From assembly GCA_021166775.1 (NCBI GenBank), contig JAJPEQ010000004.1, forward strand, positions 248,001-312,000: a DNA stretch of 64,000 bases, read 5' to 3'. The position numbers and the translations under genes are program-made. How positions within the stretch are numbered: position 1 is the first letter of the stretch; each line of letters begins with the position of its first letter. The notes beneath the pieces were generated by a model. The model had not been told where the DNA came from and made no database searches. It worked only from the letters and a program-made list of their open reading frames with translations. Origin of the DNA: Comamonas sp. GTDB lineage: Bacteria; Pseudomonadota; Gammaproteobacteria; Burkholderiales; Burkholderiaceae_C. Of the stretch, positions 37,298 to 45,947 are shown piece by piece.

Positions 37298-39034
37298 TCA
37301 TTGTGCGCGGCTCGATGCCTTGTGCCGGTACATGTCTTCGTCGGCGTATTTGAGCAAGCTGCTCGGGTCGGTCGCGTCGCGCGGATAGAGCGCGTAGCCT
37401 ATGGTCGCGTCCACCGTGGCCGATACGTCCGCCGCGGCGCCTTGCAGCGTGCGCAGCGGCTGGGTGATCGCCTCCTGCAGCTGCTCGCAGGTGGCGCGCG
37501 CCTGCGAATCGCTGTCGATGCCGCGCACCACGGCCACGAATTCGTCGCCCCCGAGCCGGGTCACGATGTCGTCCGCCCGCAGTCGCTCGCGCAGGCGCTG
37601 AGCCACCTCGATCAACGCCAGATCGCCGTTGTCGTGCCCCCATCGATCGTTGAGCGGTTTGAAGCGGTCGAGATCGATGAACAGCAGCGCGAAAGGTGAC
37701 GGCGCCTGCCCCGGGCTCGGACGCGTCAGGGCCTCGAGGATGCGCTGCAAGGCGCCGCGGTTGTTCAGGCCGGTCAGCGGATCGGTGAACAGGCTGTGGC
37801 GCATGTGGCGGAAGTTGCGTGCAAGCTCGCCGATTTCGTCGTTGCGCGCCACCGTGATCGGAGTGTCGATGTCGCCCTGACCCACCCGGCGCACCGCGGT
37901 CGCCAGCTGGCGCATGTCGCTTGCCAGTCCGCCGAAGATGCGCCAGCCTATCATCAGCGCCACGCCGAGCACGAGCAGCCCGAGCGCCAGCATCAGGGTG
38001 ACGTCGCGGCGTATGCCCGCGAGCATGTCCTTGTGCGGCAGCGCGACGACGGCCAGCCAGTTCAGCCCGGCCGTGTCGCTGATGCGCTGGTAGGCCACTT
38101 GCACCGCCTGGCCTTGCACGTTGACCGCAATCGATTCGCGATGCCCTGGCGTGCTGGTATCGAACGACTGGCGCAAGGCATTGAACGTGGCTGCCAGCGC
38201 GGAGTTGCCGCTGTAGTCGATGTGCACGCGCTCCGGGGTGCCGTCTGGCAACGTGCGGACATTGGGCATGCCGGAAATCGCCACGATGGAGCCATCGGGC
38301 TCCAGGATCATCGCCTGCCCGCCCGAAGTGATCGGCAGTTCGGCGACGAACTTCTGCAGTGCATCGAGAAACAGATCGGTGGCGACCGCGCCCTCGAAGG
38401 CACCGCTGGCGGACAGCACGCGGCGTGAGCGCGTCATGACCAGAAAGCGCGAGTTGAAGTCGATGTAGATCGGTGTCCAGACGTCGCCTTGCGCCTTGCG
38501 CGCCGCCACGAACCAGGGGCGGGTGCGCGGATCGAAGGTGGCGGCCTCGACCGAGGTCGGTTCGGGTGTGCCGGTGATGCCGTCGAGCCGGTAATAGGTG
38601 CGCGGGTCTTGCTCGCGGGTCTTCAGGCGCACTTCGGCTTGCGTGGCATTGGTGCGCAGCAGCCCGATGCTCTGCCCGGCGATGTTGCCGTAGTGCACAT
38701 AGTCGCCCGTGCGCCCGCTCAGCGATGTCGCGGCCCAGAGGCGCTGGCGCAGCGCCGGCAGATCCTGCGCGATGTCGGGGCCCGCGGGCAGCCCGGTGGG
38801 GAAGGCGGTTTCCAGCATGGCGCCGGACATGTGCACGTTGGAATCGATCGCCAGGCTGATGCGCTCGACCATTTCATCCATCAGCTGCTGCGACAGATTG
38901 GAGATCGTGCGTGTCCCCGTCCAGTACCAGAGCACGCCGACCATGCCGGTCAGCAACGCGATCAGCGCGACGAACGGCAGGATCAGCGACAGTCGCAGCC
39001 TGGAGTAGCGCAAGGTGCCGAATGCAAGGCGCAT
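37298..39034 (-). CDS. Membrane diguanylate cyclase with periplasmic Cache sensor and HAMP
   Basis: Predicted to make cyclic di-GMP in response to a periplasmic ligand. The 578 residues hold a helix at about 17-40 (LSLILPFVALIALLTGMVGV), a double-Cache region to about 340 with PRTRPWFVAARKAQGDVW and IYIDFNSRFLVMTRS, and a second helix (MLALGLLVLGVALMIGW). A HAMP follows, then a GGDEF domain with intact catalytic RLGGDEF and preceding FTDPLTGLNNR. No EAL domain follows, so it should synthesise rather than degrade. The signal is unknown. It lies 24 bases downstream of the patatin gene on the same strand. Confidence 0.93.
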   Translation of the reverse strand: MRLAFGTLRYSRLRLSLILPFVALIALLTGMVGVLWYWTGTRTISNLSQQLMDEMVERISLAIDSNVHMSGAMLETAFPTGLPAGPDIAQDLPALRQRLWAATSLSGRTGDYVHYGNIAGQSIGLLRTNATQAEVRLKTREQDPRTYYRLDGITGTPEPTSVEAATFDPRTRPWFVAARKAQGDVWTPIYIDFNSRFLVMTRSRRVLSASGAFEGAVATDLFLDALQKFVAELPITSGGQAMILEPDGSIVAISGMPNVRTLPDGTPERVHIDYSGNSALAATFNALRQSFDTSTPGHRESIAVNVQGQAVQVAYQRISDTAGLNWLAVVALPHKDMLAGIRRDVTLMLALGLLVLGVALMIGWRIFGGLASDMRQLATAVRRVGQGDIDTPITVARNDEIGELARNFRHMRHSLFTDPLTGLNNRGALQRILEALTRPSPGQAPSPFALLFIDLDRFKPLNDRWGHDNGDLALIEVAQRLRERLRADDIVTRLGGDEFVAVVRGIDSDSQARATCEQLQEAITQPLRTLQGAAADVSATVDATIGYALYPRDATDPSSLLKYADEDMYRHKASSRAQ

Positions 39035-39058
39035 GGGCGGGTGCAGCCTCCTCGTGTG

Positions 39059-40303
39059 TCAGCTCAAAGACGGCGTGTTCGCGTCCGGTTCGTTCCAGCC
39101 GAAGAAGGCCATGACCTCGCCACGGCGGGCATTCACGTCAGAGCGACCCAACGCAATAAGTTCCTGAGTGTAACTTTCTTCGAACAAAAGGTAACTGGCG
39201 AGCGCCGCGCTGCGGATTTCCTGCTGTTGCGAGGACACGCCTATCGCGCCCAGCAGGGTTCGCAGCGCGACGGGCAGGCGTTGCACGTGGCGCGCCGCGA
39301 TGGCGTCCAGGCGCTGAGACGGCGCGATGACCAGCAGCTGAATGGGCCGCAGCGCGCTGTTGGTGCGCAGTTCGGGCGGAATCAGCGACAGCGTCTTGTT
39401 GATGCGCTGCATGCGTTCCACGTCCACCCACAGCGCGTCCAGGAAGATGTTGGAGAGCGCGTGCCCGGCGATCTGCGCCAGCGACGGGTAGCCCGTGGAA
39501 GGCGCGGCCGTGGGGTCGTGCCCTGACTCGTGCATGCGCCCGGCGCCAATCACCAGGACGCGTTCGGCCCCAAGATGGATGGCGGGGGCGATGGGCGCGG
39601 ACTGACGCATCGAGCCGTCGCCGAAATATTCGACGGCGCCGTCGATGTCGATGCCCTGGGCCGGAAAGATGAAGGGGATGGCCGAGGAGGCGAGCAGGTG
39701 GTCGTGGCGGATTTCGTCGCGTATCGAGCGCCGCTGCGAGCGCACCCAGGGCACGAGCCGGTCGCCCGCTTCGAAGAACGTGATGTGCTCGCCCGAGCTG
39801 TAGCTTGACGCGGTGATGGCCAGCGCATGCATGTGGCCCTGCCGCATCATCAAGGGCAGGCGCACGAGCGGCACGAGCTGCTGCAGCAGCTCGTTCAGCG
39901 GCGCGTTGTCCAGCAGCGAGCGCGGGCGCATGCGCTGCCAGCGCGCCACCATCCAGCCCAGCGAGAGCAGGGTCAGCCAGCTCGCCCCGCTGCGCAGCAT
40001 GCTGATGGAGTCCGACCGGTAGACGTGGTGCACGTGAAAGTGGCTCCACACGCGCGCCACGCGGCGCACGGCGCGGTCGAACTGGTCGGCGCCGCAGGCC
40101 AGTGCCGCCGCATTGATGGCGCCGGCCGAGGTGCCTGCCATGATGGGAAACGGGTTGTCACGCGCTCCGGGCTCGCAGACGCGTCTCAGCTCCGAGATGG
40201 CTTGCAGCACCCCCACCTGGTAGGCCGCGCGGGCGCCCCCGCCGGTGAGCACCAGCCCGGTCAGGGGCGTGCGAGCGGCGGTGGTGGGAGGATGGCCTGG
40301 CAT
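39059..40303 (-). CDS. Patatin-like phospholipase
   Basis: A serine/aspartate lipid acyl hydrolase of the patatin (RssA/YchK-like) family, 414 residues. The oxyanion loop is LTGGGARAAYQVG (20-31), the nucleophile S59 sits in GTSAG (57-61), and the dyad aspartate is in YFGDGSMRQ near 230. The C-terminal 150 residues, with RPIQLLVIAPSQRLD, carry the DUF3336-like part seen in proteobacterial members. No signal peptide is visible. It shares the strand with the diguanylate cyclase, 24 bases apart, and could be co-transcribed with it. Confidence 0.93.
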   Translation of the reverse strand: MPGHPPTTAARTPLTGLVLTGGGARAAYQVGVLQAISELRRVCEPGARDNPFPIMAGTSAGAINAAALACGADQFDRAVRRVARVWSHFHVHHVYRSDSISMLRSGASWLTLLSLGWMVARWQRMRPRSLLDNAPLNELLQQLVPLVRLPLMMRQGHMHALAITASSYSSGEHITFFEAGDRLVPWVRSQRRSIRDEIRHDHLLASSAIPFIFPAQGIDIDGAVEYFGDGSMRQSAPIAPAIHLGAERVLVIGAGRMHESGHDPTAAPSTGYPSLAQIAGHALSNIFLDALWVDVERMQRINKTLSLIPPELRTNSALRPIQLLVIAPSQRLDAIAARHVQRLPVALRTLLGAIGVSSQQQEIRSAALASYLLFEESYTQELIALGRSDVNARRGEVMAFFGWNEPDANTPSLS

Positions 40304-40655
40304 GAAGGACGGTGCGCGGCACCCCGCAGTGAATCTGCGGTGGTTATAGGGGATTTGGCCCTTGCCGAACAGACCGGGAGAATACCGGGTTGCACCGGCT
40401 GGCCGCGTTCAATGGATTCCCGCGAAGTGGCGCACGCTCGCGCCCTGCATGGGGAGGGGCCCCACGGTGCACGGTGCGGCCATGGGTGCTGCGGTGGCCG
40501 GTATCGGCCCAGCCGCGGACCTCCCGGGCCAGGGGGTGGTGCGCCGCGCTTGAAGAATGCGTTCGGCGTTGCCCTAAAATTGCGGGCGTTGCGGATTGCG
40601 CCGCACCACCCATGTGGCGCGCATCGCCGCCGATTCGATCCCACCAGGAGAGCGC
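40304..40655 (+). other. Divergent intergenic region between patatin and DUF47 genes
   Basis: 352 bases with no convincing gene on either strand. For the rightward gene a -10-like TAAAAT lies at 40575-40580, with TTGAAG 19 bases before it at 40550-40555. For the leftward patatin gene, GTTATA at 40343-40348 (TATAAC on the minus strand) could be a -10. CCGCAG and CTGCGG at about 40324-40340 can pair as a small hairpin. Nothing else is recognised. Confidence 0.4.
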
Positions 40656-41303
40656 ATGCTGTTTGGAAAATTATTGCCCCGCGAGGGCAATTTTTTTGAA
40701 ATGTTCAACCAGCACGCGCATTGCATCGTGCAGGCGTCCCAGGCTTTTTCATCCCTGGTGGCCAATTACGCCGATCCGCGCCAGCGGGAAAAATACCAGC
40801 AGGAGGTCGACGACGCCGAGCGCGCGGCCGACCGGGTGACGCATGAAGTCAACCGCGCGCTGCACCGCACCTTCATCACGCCGATCGATCGCGAGCAGAT
40901 CCACTCGCTCATCAACACCATGGACGACGTGGCCGACCTGCTGCAGGACACGGCCGAGGCGATGGCGCTGTATGACCTCCAGCACGTGACCGAGGAGGTC
41001 CTGCAGCTCACCGACCTGTGCGGCAAGTGCTGCGCCCTCGTGCTCGACGCCGTGCAGATGCTCGGGCGCATTGCCGATCCGGCCGTGATCGAACGGGCGC
41101 TGAAGGTGTGCGAGGAAATCGACCGCCTCGAGGGTGATGCCGACCGTGTCCTGCGCAGCGCCATGAGCAAGCTGTTTCGCGACGCGGTGGACGTGCGCGA
41201 GATCATCAAGCTCAAGGAAATCTATGAGCTGCTGGAGACGGTGACGGACAAGTGCGAGGACGTGGCCAATCACATCGAGGGCGTGATCCTCGAAAATTCC
41301 TGA
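40656..41303 (+). CDS. DUF47 (PhoU-like) phosphate transport accessory protein
   Basis: A 215-residue all-helical cytoplasmic protein of the DUF47/YkaA family. The ATG at 40656 follows AGGAG at about 40647. Recognisable blocks are FGKLLPREGNFFEMFNQHA, FITPIDREQIHSLINTMDDV with the acidic metal-type E/DxxxD pattern, and LKEIYELLETVTDKCEDVAN. Members next to pit genes are thought to control low-affinity phosphate uptake in the manner of PhoU. A 34-base gap to pit and shared strand indicate an operon here too. Confidence 0.92.
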   Translation: MLFGKLLPREGNFFEMFNQHAHCIVQASQAFSSLVANYADPRQREKYQQEVDDAERAADRVTHEVNRALHRTFITPIDREQIHSLINTMDDVADLLQDTAEAMALYDLQHVTEEVLQLTDLCGKCCALVLDAVQMLGRIADPAVIERALKVCEEIDRLEGDADRVLRSAMSKLFRDAVDVREIIKLKEIYELLETVTDKCEDVANHIEGVILENS

Positions 41304-41337
41304 ACCCCACGCCCCTTCCAACTCTTCCTTCTCGCAC

Positions 41338-42348
41338 ATGGAACCCGTACAGACCGCCTTGTGGGTCGTGATTCTGCTGGTGGTGCTGGCCATCGCCTTC
41401 GACTTCATGAATGGCTTTCATGATGCCGCCAATTCGATCGCCACGGTGGTTTCCACCGGTGTGCTCAAGCCCACGCAGGCCGTGGTCTTCGCCGCCTTCT
41501 TCAACGTCGTGGCCATCTTCGTCTTTCACCTGAGCGTGGCCGCCACCATCGGCAAGGGCATCGTGGACATCCACGTGGTGGACACGCACGTGGTCTTCGG
41601 CGCCCTGGCCGGGGCGATCGTCTGGAACATCATCACCTGGTACTACGGCATCCCCAGCAGTTCCTCGCATGCGCTCATCGGCGGCATCGTGGGCGCGGTG
41701 ATCGCCAAGACCGGCGCGGGCGCGCTCGTGGCGAGCGGCATTTTCAAGGTGGTCGCTTTCATCTTCATCTCGCCCCTGCTCGGCTTCATCCTGGGTTCGA
41801 TGATGATGGTGCTCATGGCCTGGCTGCTCAGGCGCGTGCGGCCGCAGCGCATCGACCGGTGGTTCAGGCGCCTGCAACTCCTCTCGGCGGGCGCCTACAG
41901 CCTGGGGCATGGCGGCAATGACGCGCAAAAGACCATCGGCATCGTCTGGCTGCTGCTCATCGCCACGGGCTATGCATCCGCCAGCGACGCCGAACCGCCC
42001 ATCTGGGTGATTGGCGCCTGCTACACGGCCATGGGGCTGGGCACGATGTTCGGCGGCTGGCGCATCGTCAAGACCATGGGGCAGAAGATCACCAAGCTCA
42101 AGCCCGTGGGCGGCTTCTGCGCCGAGACGGGCGGTGCGCTCTCGCTGTTTCTCGCAACCTGGCTGGGCATCCCTGTCTCGACCACGCATACCATCACGGG
42201 CGCCATCGTCGGCGTAGGCTCGACGCAGCGCGCCAGCGCCGTGCGCTGGGGCGTGGCCGGCAACATCGTCTGGGCCTGGATACTGACGATCCCCGCCAGT
42301 GCCTTCATCGCCGGCGTGGGGTACTGGATCAGTTTGCAGCTGTATTGA
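41338..42348 (+). CDS. pit: Low-affinity inorganic phosphate transporter (Pit family)
   Basis: A 336-residue inner-membrane metal-phosphate symporter with about ten helices. The duplicated PiT signatures are visible: FDFMNGFHDAANSIATVVST near the N-terminus and SLGHGGNDAQKTIGI in the second half. IPSSSSHALIGGIVGA and IPVSTTHTITGAIVGVG form the paired re-entrant loops. It is shorter than E. coli PitA (499 residues) because the central cytoplasmic loop is small, which is usual for the DUF47-linked group. It is convergent with the TM2 gene. Confidence 0.95.
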   Translation: MEPVQTALWVVILLVVLAIAFDFMNGFHDAANSIATVVSTGVLKPTQAVVFAAFFNVVAIFVFHLSVAATIGKGIVDIHVVDTHVVFGALAGAIVWNIITWYYGIPSSSSHALIGGIVGAVIAKTGAGALVASGIFKVVAFIFISPLLGFILGSMMMVLMAWLLRRVRPQRIDRWFRRLQLLSAGAYSLGHGGNDAQKTIGIVWLLLIATGYASASDAEPPIWVIGACYTAMGLGTMFGGWRIVKTMGQKITKLKPVGGFCAETGGALSLFLATWLGIPVSTTHTITGAIVGVGSTQRASAVRWGVAGNIVWAWILTIPASAFIAGVGYWISLQLY

Positions 42349-42373
42349 CGCGGTCGGCGGCGACCGGCCATCC

Positions 42374-42820
42374 TCACTGCGACATCTTGCGCGCTTGCGC
42401 CAGCTGGTATTCCCAGAAGTGTTCGAAGCCGAAGGCGATGGTCGCCATCAGCACGCCCGCGCCGACCAGCAGCGAGGCGGCCACGGCGAAGACCGTCAGC
42501 CAGTACGTCTCGCCGGCCGGATCCTCGGGTGCGGCCCGGGGATTGAACCGGGCGTTCCATTTCTCGCAGGGCATGAGGCCGTAAAGAATGGCGGTGAGGG
42601 CGCAGGCGGCAATCATCAGGCCCAGCAGTGGCACCAGCAGCCAGCTGAGCTCGTCGTCCACACCGAACTGCTGCAGTCGCTGCACGCCAAAGAGGCCGAT
42701 GGCGGTGGGAATCGGCAACAGCCAGCCAAACCAGTCGCCCAGGCCGTGCAGATAGAAGCGATGCAGGCCCAGGGGACCACCGAGGAAGGCGAGCCAGGTG
42801 GCCAGCGTCTTGTTTTTCAT
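42374..42820 (-). CDS. TM2-domain membrane protein
   Basis: A 148-residue protein with a TM2 domain at the start: KNKTLATWLAFLGGPLGLHR and FYLHGLGDWFGW. Then comes a pair of helices at about 60-82 and a final helix at about 105-128. TM2 proteins are small inner-membrane proteins of unknown role. The start ATG at 42820 is 21 bases from the -10 of the divergent rpsP operon, so the two promoters must overlap or sit back-to-back. Function is not known. Confidence 0.85.
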   Translation of the reverse strand: MKNKTLATWLAFLGGPLGLHRFYLHGLGDWFGWLLPIPTAIGLFGVQRLQQFGVDDELSWLLVPLLGLMIAACALTAILYGLMPCEKWNARFNPRAAPEDPAGETYWLTVFAVAASLLVGAGVLMATIAFGFEHFWEYQLAQARKMSQ

Positions 42821-42840
42821 GGTGAATCGGGATTGTTCGT

Positions 42841-42846
42841 TATAAT
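42841..42846 (+). promoter_or_regulatory. -10 element of the rpsP operon
   Basis: A perfect TATAAT, 108 bases before the rpsP ATG. No clear -35 at 16-18 bases. The long GC-rich 5' leader may carry control, as is common for ribosomal protein operons. Confidence 0.6.
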
Positions 42847-42954
42847 GACCGGCTTTGCTGCGTGTCGCTGGCCGGGTGGCCAGTTGCGTGTCTCAAACGC
42901 CGCAAGAACAGCCGCATCGGTCACCGGCGCGGCAACCACCCGAAGGATACAACC

Positions 42955-43206
42955 ATGGTCGTGATTCGACTTTCTCGTGGCGGCGCCAAGGGCCGTCCGT
43001 TTTTCAATGTCGTCGTCGCCAACAAGCGCGAACGCCGTGACGGCCGTTTCATCGAACGCGTCGGCTTCTACAACCCGTCCGCCAAGGAGGGTGAAGAAGG
43101 TCTGCGCCTGGTGCAGGACCGCATCACCTACTGGAAGAGCGTGGGTGCGCAGGCTTCGCCGACGGTGGACCGTCTGCTCAAGCAAGTCGCCAAGCAGGCT
43201 GCCTGA
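42955..43206 (+). CDS. rpsP: 30S ribosomal protein S16
   Basis: An 83-residue small-subunit protein. The ATG at 42955 has GAAGGA at 42942-42947, and the upstream open frame is ignored. [34 protein letters not shown] and [16 protein letters not shown] match S16 closely. It heads the conserved rpsP-rimM-trmD-rplS operon. A bulged hairpin with a T-run separates it from rimM. Confidence 0.98.
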   Translation: MVVIRLSRGGAKGRPFFNVVVANKRERRDGRFIERVGFYNPSAKEGEEGLRLVQDRITYWKSVGAQASPTVDRLLKQVAKQAA

Positions 43207-43228
43207 AGCGCGGGCATCGTTCACCACG

Positions 43229-43268
43229 CGGGCTCCGTTGGCTGGTCTGACGGGCCCGTTTTGTTTTT
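43229..43268 (+). terminator. Attenuator-like hairpin between rpsP and rimM
   Basis: CGGGC-T-CCGT pairs with ACGG-GCCCG around an 11-base loop: a 9-bp stem with one bulged T, followed by TTTTGTTTTTG. It has the form of a rho-independent terminator and would lower rimM/trmD expression relative to rpsP, an imbalance known in E. coli by other means. Confidence 0.7.
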
Positions 43269-43277
43269 GTTCAAACC

Positions 43278-43853
43278 ATGAGCGACTTTCCCCAGCTGCC
43301 CACGGCCCTTCTCCCCGACGATGCGGTCGAGGTGGGTCGCATCGGTGAGGCCTGGGGTGTCAAGGGCTGGTTCAAGGTATTTGCCCACAGCAGCGAACCC
43401 GAGGCGCTCCTGAGCGCCCGCGAGTGGTTTTTGCTGCCTGCGTCGCACGGTCCGAAGTGCCCGTTCGATGGCACGGTGCGGCTTGCGGTGCGCGAGGTTC
43501 GTGAGCACGGCGGTGTCCTGGTGGCGCAGGCCGAGGGCATCGATGACCGGGCCGTGGCCGAGCAGTTGCGCGGCGCGCGCATCCACGTGGCGCGCTCGGC
43601 TTTTCCCGTGCCGCAAGATGGCGAATACTACTGGGTGGATCTGATCGGTCTGACCGTCGTCAATCGCGAAGGGGTGGCGCTTGGCGTGGTCAGGGAGCTC
43701 ATGCCTTCGGGGCCGCAAACGACGCTGGTTCTGGAAGGCGAGCCGCAGGATGGCAAGCCGTGCCAGCGCCTGATTCCCTTTGTCTCGGCTTTCGTCGACC
43801 AGGTGGATCTGAAGGCGCGGCGCATGACGGTGGATTGGCAACCGGATTTCTGA
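43278..43853 (+). CDS. rimM: Ribosome maturation factor RimM
   Basis: A 30S maturation factor that binds S19, 191 residues. The N-terminal barrel starts with EVGRIGEAWGVKGWFKVFAH, and the C-terminal PRC-barrel has EYYWVDLIGLTVVNREG and RLIPFVSAFVDQVDLKARRM. It sits between rpsP and trmD in the standard order, nine bases before the trmD GTG. Length and motifs are normal. Confidence 0.97.
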   Translation: MSDFPQLPTALLPDDAVEVGRIGEAWGVKGWFKVFAHSSEPEALLSAREWFLLPASHGPKCPFDGTVRLAVREVREHGGVLVAQAEGIDDRAVAEQLRGARIHVARSAFPVPQDGEYYWVDLIGLTVVNREGVALGVVRELMPSGPQTTLVLEGEPQDGKPCQRLIPFVSAFVDQVDLKARRMTVDWQPDF

Positions 43854-43861
43854 AGACGGCC

Positions 43862-44617
43862 GTGCGCTTTGACCTGATCACGCTGTTCCCCGAGCTGTTC
43901 GCGCCGTTTCTCGCGAGCGGGGTCACGCGTCGTGCCTACGCATCGGGTCAGGTGGATGTGCGGCTGTGGAACCCGCGGGATCATGCCGAGGGTCATTACC
44001 GCCGCGTGGATGACCGGCCCTTTGGCGGCGGCCCGGGCATGGTGATGATGGCCGAGCCTCTGGCGCGCTGTCTCGCGGCCATTCGCGCCGATCGCGGCGA
44101 GGCCGATGATGCCGAGGCGCCGCTCGTGCTTTTTTCGCCCGTGGGCGCGCGTCTGGATCAGGCGGGGGTGCAGGCTTGGGCCACGAGCAGCGGCGCCATT
44201 CTGCTGTGCGGGCGCTACGAGGGGGTGGACCAGCGTTTCATCGACGCCCATGTGCATCGGCAGATCAGTCTGGGGGATTTCGTGCTCTCGGGGGGCGAGG
44301 TGGCCGCGATGGCCCTGCTCGATGCGGTGGCGCGATTGCAGGACGGTGTGCTGCACGACGCGGACAGCGCGCTGCAGGACAGCTTCAGCCCCGGGCTCGG
44401 CGGCTTGCTCGACTGCCCGCACTACACGCGCCCCGAGATCTGGCGGGGCAGGGCGGTGCCGCCGGTGCTGCTGTCGGGCAATCATGCGGAGATCGAGCGC
44501 TGGCGTCAGGCTCGGCGCCTGGAACTCACGGCGCGCGAGCGTCCCGACCTGTGCGTGCCGGGCGATGATCGCGCCTTGCGGGCGCCAGGGCCAGGGGACG
44601 ACGACGCATTGTTATAA
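43862..44617 (+). CDS. trmD: tRNA (guanine-37-N1)-methyltransferase
   Basis: A SPOUT methyltransferase that methylates G37 of tRNAs to prevent frameshifting. I chose GTG at 43862 (MRFDLITLFPELFAPF), eight bases after the rimM stop; the product has 251 residues. The knot region and SAM site are LLCGRYEGVDQRF and DFVLSGGEVAAMAL, and the PFGGGPGMVMMAEPL loop with the C-terminal domain is complete. Its last codons overlap an extended -10 promoter for rplS. Confidence 0.97.
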   Translation: MRFDLITLFPELFAPFLASGVTRRAYASGQVDVRLWNPRDHAEGHYRRVDDRPFGGGPGMVMMAEPLARCLAAIRADRGEADDAEAPLVLFSPVGARLDQAGVQAWATSSGAILLCGRYEGVDQRFIDAHVHRQISLGDFVLSGGEVAAMALLDAVARLQDGVLHDADSALQDSFSPGLGGLLDCPHYTRPEIWRGRAVPPVLLSGNHAEIERWRQARRLELTARERPDLCVPGDDRALRAPGPGDDDALL

Positions 44618-44618
44618 T
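44610..44618 (+). promoter_or_regulatory. Extended -10 promoter for rplS, overlapping the end of trmD
   Basis: TGTTATAAT is a TGn extended -10 joined to a perfect TATAAT, 113 bases before the rplS ATG and overlapping the TAA of trmD. Extended -10 promoters need little -35, which fits the absence of one. It would let rplS be made independently of rimM-trmD. Confidence 0.65.
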
Positions 44619-44730
44619 GCAAAGCTTTTTGATCCTCTGCCCGGCCGCCGCGCACTCGAAGCGCGGCATCCTAGGCGCCATGGTGGCGCCACAGCCAATC
44701 ACGGCGCGGACATGATCGATGGATGAAGCC

Positions 44731-45117
44731 ATGAACCTGATCCAGACCCTCGAGCAAGAAGAAATTGCTCGCCTCAACCGCACGATTCCCGACTTTGCGC
44801 CCGGCGACACGCTCATCGTGAGCGTCAACGTCGTCGAAGGCACGCGCAAGCGTCTGCAAGCCTTTGAGGGTGTGGTCATCGCCAAGCGCAATCGCGGCCT
44901 GAACAGCGCCTTCACGGTGCGCAAGATCTCCAACGGCGAAGGCGTGGAGCGTACCTTCCAGACCTACAGCCCTCTGATCGCCAAGATCGAGGTCAAGCGT
45001 CGCGGCGACGTGCGCCGCGCCAAGCTCTACCACCTGCGCGCGCTCAGCGGCAAGAAGGCTCGCATCAAGGAAAAGCTGCCTTCGCGCGTGAAGGTCGGCA
45101 ATACCGCCCAAGGCTGA
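44731..45117 (+). CDS. rplS: 50S ribosomal protein L19
   Basis: A 128-residue large-subunit protein at the 30S-50S interface. The ATG at 44731 gives [20 protein letters not shown], the family start; an in-frame ATG 12 bases earlier would add [37 protein letters not shown] and [19 protein letters not shown] confirm L19. It is the last gene of the operon and is followed by a strong terminator at 45151. Confidence 0.97.
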   Translation: MNLIQTLEQEEIARLNRTIPDFAPGDTLIVSVNVVEGTRKRLQAFEGVVIAKRNRGLNSAFTVRKISNGEGVERTFQTYSPLIAKIEVKRRGDVRRAKLYHLRALSGKKARIKEKLPSRVKVGNTAQG

Positions 45118-45150
45118 TTCCGTCCGTGCTGCGCCCGCAGCACCGGCGCA

Positions 45151-45186
45151 AACCGCTACAGTGCTGCTGGCCTGTAGCGGTTTTTT
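45151..45186 (+). terminator. Rho-independent terminator of the rpsP-rplS operon
   Basis: AACCGCTACAG pairs perfectly with CTGTAGCGGTT over 11 bp with a 10-base loop, overlapping a run of T residues to 45186. It lies 34 bases after the rplS stop. Confidence 0.93.
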
Positions 45187-45205
45187 GTTGCCTCATTGAT
45201 TTTTC

Positions 45206-45901
45206 GTGCAAAAGCCTGTCTCCCCCGATTACGTTCTGCCGCACTTCGATCCGCGCTCTCTACCCTTCCTGGGCGCAGGCGAGCCGCTGCCGCCGGTGGC
45301 GGCGCTCGCGCAGACGCCAGAGGCCCTACGCGAGCGGTTTGCCAGACCGCCCGTGTGGACACCCGAAATCCAGCGTGAACCCAGGTATGCGGCGCGCGAT
45401 GCAGCGCACGCGGCGGTGCTGGTGCCCATCGTGCTGCGCGAGCAACCCACGGTACTGCTGACCGAGCGCACGCGGTCTCTGGCCACTCACTCGGGGCAGG
45501 TGGCGTTTCCCGGCGGGCGCAGCGACCCGGAAGATGCCGATGCCGCCGCCACCGCGCTGCGCGAGGCACATGAGGAGGTGGGGCTGGAGTGCGACGGCGT
45601 AGAGGTGCTGGGCACCTTGCCGGTTTACGTCACGGGCTCTTCCTTCATCGTCACGCCGGTGGTGGCGCTGGTGCAGCCACCGGCGCAACTGCGTGCCAAC
45701 CCGGCCGAAGTGGCCCAGATTTTCGAGGTGCCGCTGCGCTTTCTGCTCGACCCCGCGCACCATCGTCGCCAGAGCCTGACCTGGCGAGGCCAGCGGCGCG
45801 AGTGGTATGCCATGCCGTATCAGGATGGGCCGAGCGAGCGCTTCATCTGGGGCGCGACGGCAGGCATGCTGCGTAATTTCTATCGTTTCATGGCGGCGTG
45901 A
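45206..45901 (+). CDS. CoA pyrophosphatase-like Nudix hydrolase
   Basis: A Nudix enzyme of 231 residues related to E. coli NudL/YeaB, which hydrolyses CoA and acyl-CoAs. The Nudix box is GGRSDPEDADAAATALREAHEEVGL; the segments FPGGRSDPEDAD and REAHEEVGL are the diagnostic parts. The UPF0035 signature LTERTRSLATHSGQVAFPGG precedes it. The start is GTG at 45206, 20 bases past the terminator, with no strong Shine-Dalgarno, so the N-terminus is uncertain. It is followed after 46 bases by a CobD-like gene on the same strand. Confidence 0.88.
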   Translation: MQKPVSPDYVLPHFDPRSLPFLGAGEPLPPVAALAQTPEALRERFARPPVWTPEIQREPRYAARDAAHAAVLVPIVLREQPTVLLTERTRSLATHSGQVAFPGGRSDPEDADAAATALREAHEEVGLECDGVEVLGTLPVYVTGSSFIVTPVVALVQPPAQLRANPAEVAQIFEVPLRFLLDPAHHRRQSLTWRGQRREWYAMPYQDGPSERFIWGATAGMLRNFYRFMAA

Positions 45902-45947
45902 CGCGTGGGCCGATGATGCGCTTGGGCGCACCGCTATCATTGCCGTC

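Noticed and set aside
35174-37699. 841-codon open frame on the plus strand
   Set aside because: Antisense of metG and the diguanylate cyclase; no motif and an antisense-like composition.
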